Source: Tribonema minus
Taxonomy: Eukaryota; Sar; Xanthophyceae; Tribonematales; Tribonemataceae
Assembly: GCA_017506865.1 (NCBI GenBank)
Contig: JAFCMP010000423.1
Location: 744,001-808,000, forward strand
Length of the DNA: 64,000 nt
Direction: 5' to 3'
The notes under the pieces are model-generated. The model saw only the letters and a program-made list of their open reading frames with translations. It ran no database searches and was not told the DNA's origin. Below, piece by piece: positions 63,801 to 64,000 of this stretch (position 1 is its first letter; each line of letters begins with the position of its first letter). A program made the position numbers and the translations under genes.

Positions 63801-64000
63801 AAGCAGCATCATCAGCGCCGGCATCCGCCGCTGCGTCCTCCGCTTCTGCGCCGCCGCCGCGCAGCAATCCACCAGAGCGCAGCAGCCCCGCCAAGCCCTT
63901 GCGGGAGCGTGCCGCCTCCTCGCGTGCGCGCTTACCGCTCAGGACATCGTGCTCTTCGCGGAGGTGTGCCACACGTGTGCGCAGCCGTGCCACGGCCGCT
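48698..64000 (-). CDS. Coiled-coil and EF-hand protein, at least 17 exons, 5' end outside the window
   Basis: Exons in transcript order: 64000-63796, 63333-63220, 62526-62410, 61831-61751, 61233-61147, 59402-59260, 57373-57166, 56488-56342, about 55725-55672 (3' edge unresolved), 55381-55229, 54173-53998, 52728-52630, 52097-51949, 51087-50937, 50355-50301, 50019-49876, 48802-48698. All but the ninth join in frame with GT (one GC) donors and AG acceptors; about 730 residues are visible. The first five exons encode a Glu/Lys/Arg-rich coiled coil with Ala/Asp linkers. The middle (NEETGRNYEEQMRLKNAGF, HFDPGHKLYK, LADATLWIRFGGRG) is unrecognised. Then come four EF-hand-like units: DEERKGLITIEQ, a shortened DEDGTLDFGDF, a canonical DMDGKGYISFDD and a degenerate VNGGRIMYADF. 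The C-terminus is basic and helical (WRERRIYMKEKRRQQ), ending WLNDILS. A calcium sensor or cytoskeletal/ciliary protein is plausible, but the family was not identified. Confidence 0.83.
48985..49120 (-). repeat. Copy of the last exon's start with flanking intron
   Basis: The minus strand repeats 'gcagatggacaagat', then 'cgaatgcggcaagcca' (MDKIPNAASHAAK in the same frame as the last exon), and upstream a segment with 'ggcctctcttggggcc' that matches 48860-48890. The whole unit is a ~195-bp tandem duplication. Confidence 0.88.
49708..49785 (-). repeat. Copy of the exon 16 3' end in the next intron
   Basis: The minus strand reads RDAWRERRIYMKEKRRQQ, identical in protein to the exon end, followed by gtcaga. 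It is preceded by an acceptor-like 'ctagcag', so it could be spliced in as an extra exon. Confidence 0.92.
49876..50019 (-). CDS. EF-hand gene, exon 16
   Basis: 144 nt, phase 0-0, encoding FLGRDFWLKKGLKFQEIREK, VASEQLGAAERDAW and RERRIYMKEKRRQQ: a basic amphipathic helix. Acceptor ttgccgcag, donor gtcagt. Confidence 0.86.
50301..50355 (-). CDS. EF-hand gene, exon 15
   Basis: 55 nt encoding FPKMFYPVQDLQDTMRSK. Acceptor gtcgcag, donor AAG/gtatgg (phase 0). The following and preceding introns show no clear copy. Confidence 0.82.
50937..51087 (-). CDS. EF-hand gene, exon 14 (EF-hands 3 and 4)
   Basis: 151 nt encoding YISFDDLLALLNMLHRSATG, then LSTVNGGRIMYADFLGLDK. It completes a canonical loop (D-M-D-G-K-G-Y-I-S-F-D-D) and carries a degenerate fourth one. 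Acceptor gcgcacag after a C/G-rich tract, donor AAGAG/gtaact. Confidence 0.87.
51155..51350 (-). repeat. Two copies of the exon 14 start in the preceding intron
   Basis: Near 51155-51235 the minus strand has 'gcaggctacatttcac', then 'ctgctggcattgctcaacatgctg', and near 51285-51330 'gaagctacatcacgttcga' with 'cactgctcagcaacgg'. Both match the first ~70 bases of exon 14 with small losses. Confidence 0.85.
51695..51875 (-). repeat. Copies of the exon 13 3' end in the next intron
   Basis: Near 51712-51750 the minus strand reads TIQDADGKG followed by a donor-like gtactc, and near 51840-51865 it reads DGDGKG followed by gtatgt. Both repeat the end of exon 13 (TVQDMDGKG). Confidence 0.85.
51949..52097 (-). 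CDS. EF-hand gene, exon 13 (EF-hand 2 and start of EF-hand 3)
   Basis: 149 nt encoding SDFLFTFMESLDEDGTLDFG and DFVRVVCTYCLFGKNELLTY, ending VQDMDGKG. The DEDGTLDFGDF loop is about two residues shorter than canonical. The third loop is split between this exon and the next. Acceptor ctgccag, donor AAGG/gtaagt. Confidence 0.88.
52121..52150 (+). repeat. TTAGGG-type tract
   Basis: Four to five TTAGGG units just upstream of the acceptor of exon 13; a CCCTAA tract lies at 52436-52470 in the same intron. Confidence 0.85.
52630..52728 (-). CDS. EF-hand gene, exon 12 (EF-hand 1)
   Basis: 99 nt encoding FIDHFAAMDEERKGLITIEQ and FYAYIRWPRSKF. The loop D-E-E-R-K-G-L-I-T-I-E-Q lacks the usual Glu at position 12, so binding may be weak. 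Acceptor gcgcag, donor TTCAG/gtgagg. Confidence 0.86.
53371..53930 (-). repeat. Five tandem copies of the exon 11 3' end in the next intron
   Basis: Copies near 53861-53906, 53727-53772, 53603-53652, 53481-53527 and 53371-53416, with a period of about 115-135 bp. Each encodes a variant of FAMQAFALNAADIE followed by a GT donor (gtgagc in most, gtacgc in one), with intron-like sequence rich in 'acatacatac' between. The real exon end at 53998 is the first member of the array. Confidence 0.95.
53998..54173 (-). CDS. EF-hand gene, exon 11
   Basis: 176 nt encoding a coiled-coil segment (ARRMLSAMPGDARLLAKLQQ, LEGKLAQAKEMEDKRHK) and the end LRFAMQAFALNAADIE. Acceptor tttacag, donor GAAGG/gtgagc (phase 2). 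Confidence 0.86.
54705..54740 (+). repeat. Poly(G) tract
   Basis: About 30 G interrupted by one A, in intron 10. Similar G tracts lie at 51101-51113 and 51331-51350. Confidence 0.9.
54914..55115 (-). repeat. Two copies of the exon 10 3' end in the next intron
   Basis: At 55045-55115 and 54920-54990 the minus strand repeats GGRGAQVIPPVNHVQHEIGE (slightly changed in the second copy), each followed by gtgag. They lie downstream of the exon they copy. Confidence 0.92.
55229..55381 (-). CDS. EF-hand gene, exon 10
   Basis: 153 nt, phase 0-0, encoding DEAQQKASGCRKIPGNLSEF, then GLADATLWIRFGGRGAQVIP and PVNHVQHEIGE. Acceptor cctctcag, donor gtgagt. No named domain. Confidence 0.85.
55451..55526 (+). 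repeat. Degenerate CCCTAA-type tract
   Basis: Scattered CCCTAA/ACCCTAAACC units in the intron before exon 10. A further TTAGGG tract lies at 55625-55660. Confidence 0.8.
55540..55600 (-). repeat. Partial copy of exon 9 end and exon 10 start
   Basis: The minus strand has 'tgacatcgttgc' and 'cctgcgctgttcctgcag' (compare tgacatcattgc and cctgcgctg in exon 9), followed by 'tcgcaacagaaagcg', which resembles the exon 10 start 'gcgcagcagaaggcg'. Confidence 0.7.
55672..55725 (-). CDS. EF-hand gene, exon 9 (3' edge unresolved)
   Basis: The minus strand reads KSKLPVGTEFDIIAVPAL after an acceptor 'gctacccag'. Instead of a donor it then runs into CCCTAA-type repeats at 55662. A second partial copy at 55546-55590 has the missing end (PALFLQ) followed by gtcgac and then a copy of the exon 10 start. 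I could not find splice sites that join these in frame, so the exon is either misread or damaged. Confidence 0.5.
56342..56488 (-). CDS. EF-hand gene, exon 8
   Basis: 147 nt, phase 0-0, encoding DLRKEGYDRFAHPALGAKTG, then GGGPTLVIWGKRDGQSSGIE and GLEVAYDDK. Acceptor tgcgacag, donor gtatgt. No domain recognised and no extra copies seen. Confidence 0.85.
56965..57030 (-). repeat. Copy of the exon 7 3' end in the next intron
   Basis: The minus strand again encodes QLQLAHFDPGHKLYK followed by gtacgg. Further 5' in the copy the frame is broken. Confidence 0.87.
57166..57373 (-). CDS. EF-hand gene, exon 7
   Basis: 208 nt encoding FTIGNEETGRNYEEQMRLKN, then FPHFEKLARGVGRSEAVDIW and a DPDEFLTQLQLAHFDPGHKL-YK end. 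Asp/Glu-rich but without a canonical EF loop. Acceptor cgcag, donor AAG/gtatgg (phase 0). Confidence 0.85.
57575..58325 (-). repeat. Four copies of the exon 7 start in the preceding intron
   Basis: At about 57580-57620, 57775-57800, 58090-58132 and 58287-58315 the minus strand repeats 'tgcgcag/gttcaccattggcaac' and, in two cases, the following 'gaggagacagggcgcaa' region with changes. They copy the acceptor and first codons of the exon at 57373. A long C tract lies between two of them (57888-57924). Confidence 0.88.
59096..59135 (+). repeat. CCCTAA-type tract
   Basis: About six degenerate CCCTAA units in intron 6 of the EF-hand gene. Confidence 0.85.
59260..59402 (-). CDS. EF-hand gene, exon 6
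   Basis: 143 nt, starting in phase 0 and ending in phase 2. It encodes AANAVSHLTQPVAPFSLQFQ, then TEEAAMEAAIREKHKIRLGK and VEGVSA. Acceptor ctctgcag, donor ATCAT/gtgagt. No named domain. Confidence 0.83.
59455..59705 (-). repeat. Copies of the exon 6 start in the preceding intron
   Basis: Near 59470-59493, 59578-59605 and 59690-59706 the minus strand repeats an acceptor-like region followed by 'gcaacgaatgcag', 'gcaaatgcggag' or 'gcaagtgccg', matching the start of exon 6 (gcagcaaacgcgg). The last two are short and less certain. Confidence 0.65.
59881..59945 (+). mobile_element. Possible LINE 3'-tail fragment
   Basis: 'cgcagactaggctgctgca' equals the LINE stop region and 'ggcctccctt' its tail, with a different middle part. 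Short and uncertain. Confidence 0.4.
60465..60602. repeat. Head-to-head telomere-type repeats
   Basis: TTAGGG units on the left (60465-60545, degenerate) change to CCCTAA units on the right (60518-60602) through alternating inverted blocks. This gives a foldable inverted array in intron 5 of the EF-hand gene. Confidence 0.88.
60980..61045 (-). repeat. Copy of the exon 5 3' end with its GC donor
   Basis: About 60 bp repeat the end of exon 5 (EEERHHDLLPK in the same frame) followed by gcaagta. The unusual GC donor was duplicated along with the exon end. Confidence 0.85.
61147..61233 (-). CDS. EF-hand gene, exon 5, with GC donor
   Basis: 87 nt, phase 0-0, encoding ELANQQAAELGIAGLYDAEE and ERHHGLLHK. 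The acceptor is tttacag. The donor is AAG/gcaagt, a classical GC-AG intron start; no usable GT lies nearby. Confidence 0.82.
61751..61831 (-). CDS. EF-hand gene, exon 4 (Ala-rich helix)
   Basis: 81 nt, phase 0-0, encoding EEAQRQAAEDKAAAQAAAAA and EARAKAK. Acceptor ttactgcag, donor gtcagt. No extra copy was seen. Confidence 0.83.
62040..62345 (-). repeat. Copies of the exon 3 3' end in the next intron
   Basis: At about 62124-62172 the sequence equals the exon end MRIRQHKQEAKRAKE followed by gtgcaag. Shorter, more decayed copies ending 'aagaggtgct' lie at about 62318-62340 and 62045-62070. Confidence 0.82.
62410..62526 (-). CDS. EF-hand gene, exon 3 (coiled coil)
   Basis: 117 nt, phase 0-0, encoding AMLQLQLELSKEAEEGGDGV and then LQMRIRQHKQEAKRAKE. 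Acceptor gcgcgcag, donor gtgcaa. Confidence 0.85.
63220..63333 (-). CDS. EF-hand gene, exon 2 (coiled coil)
   Basis: 114 nt, phase 0-0, encoding AMEVERRAKLSELERKIEDS, then GQAMSALAGGPDSPEAHM. Acceptor ttgtgcag, donor gtactt. Confidence 0.85.
63495..63700 (-). repeat. Two extra copies of an exon 3' end in the next intron
   Basis: At 63621-63690 the peptide-equivalent is DAEDAAADAGGDGAASK, and at 63495-63550 it is YAEDAAADTGGDDAAPK. Each is followed by a GT dinucleotide (gtggag, gtgtgc) as in the real exon at 63796. They lie downstream of the exon they copy. Confidence 0.88.
63796..64000 (-). CDS. EF-hand gene, first visible exon (coiled coil)
   Basis: Encodes LRTRVAHLREEHDVLSGKRA, a Gly-rich turn (LLRSGGLLRGGG) and the end AEDAAADAGADDAASK. 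The exon is cut by the window edge. Donor AAAG/gtgggc. Two copies of its 3' end follow in the intron. Confidence 0.8.

Noticed and set aside
1-64000. CRISPR arrays, operons or bacterial promoters
   Set aside because: No regularly spaced short repeats with unique spacers were seen. Introns and LINEs show that the sequence is eukaryotic.

Overview
This is a nuclear segment of a eukaryote, most likely a single-celled alga or protist. Coding sequence is broken by spliceosomal introns (GT-AG plus two clear GC-AG), exons are GC-rich in a plainer background, and there are non-LTR retrotransposons, a hAT-type MITE and many short (TTAGGG)n / (CCCTAA)n tracts. TTAGGG-type arrays, GC donors, the repeat style of the ankyrin protein (HLEVLQW...NGCPW) and a Pmp-repeat receptor with a multi-pass C-terminus would fit a haptophyte, stramenopile or prasinophyte. 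That placement is inference; no rRNA, tRNA or organelle gene settles it.

Layout. 1-1680: three diverged copies of a ~0.4-0.75 kb repeat. 1751-2807: a frame-disrupted ankyrin-repeat gene, with a second shattered ankyrin fragment at 5164-5532. 4263-5008: a 746-bp hAT-like MITE with perfect TIRs and 8-bp target-site duplication (TSD). 7219-7362: a nested perfect palindrome. 9198-12383: a 5'-truncated LINE. 12.8-31.6 kb: one large + strand gene of at least 16 exons encoding a Pmp-type beta-helix receptor. Eleven consecutive exons (72-81 nt, all phase 1-1) each encode one helix rung, followed by a Cys-rich module and a multi-span membrane domain. 32559-42297: a full-length LINE on the minus strand, bounded by a 14-bp TSD, with one ~2950-aa ORF (zinc fingers, OTU-type protease, reverse transcriptase, RLE-like endonuclease). 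44086-45646: a leucine-rich-repeat gene with one frame break. 47293-47650: a LINE 3' fragment. 48698 to beyond 64000 on the minus strand: a gene of at least 17 exons for a coiled-coil and EF-hand protein.

Two signals stand out. In the EF-hand gene, most exon edges are repeated as extra copies in the adjoining intron: donor-side ends are copied downstream and acceptor-side starts upstream, with splice signals often kept. In the LINE family, five of six 3' ends abut GTAC, and all three clear TSDs begin with GTAC in the element sense. The LINE copies are almost identical, so the family was recently mobile. The host genes have no evident functional link to one another; the receptor (outside of cell) and the EF-hand protein (calcium binding) are separate units on opposite strands.
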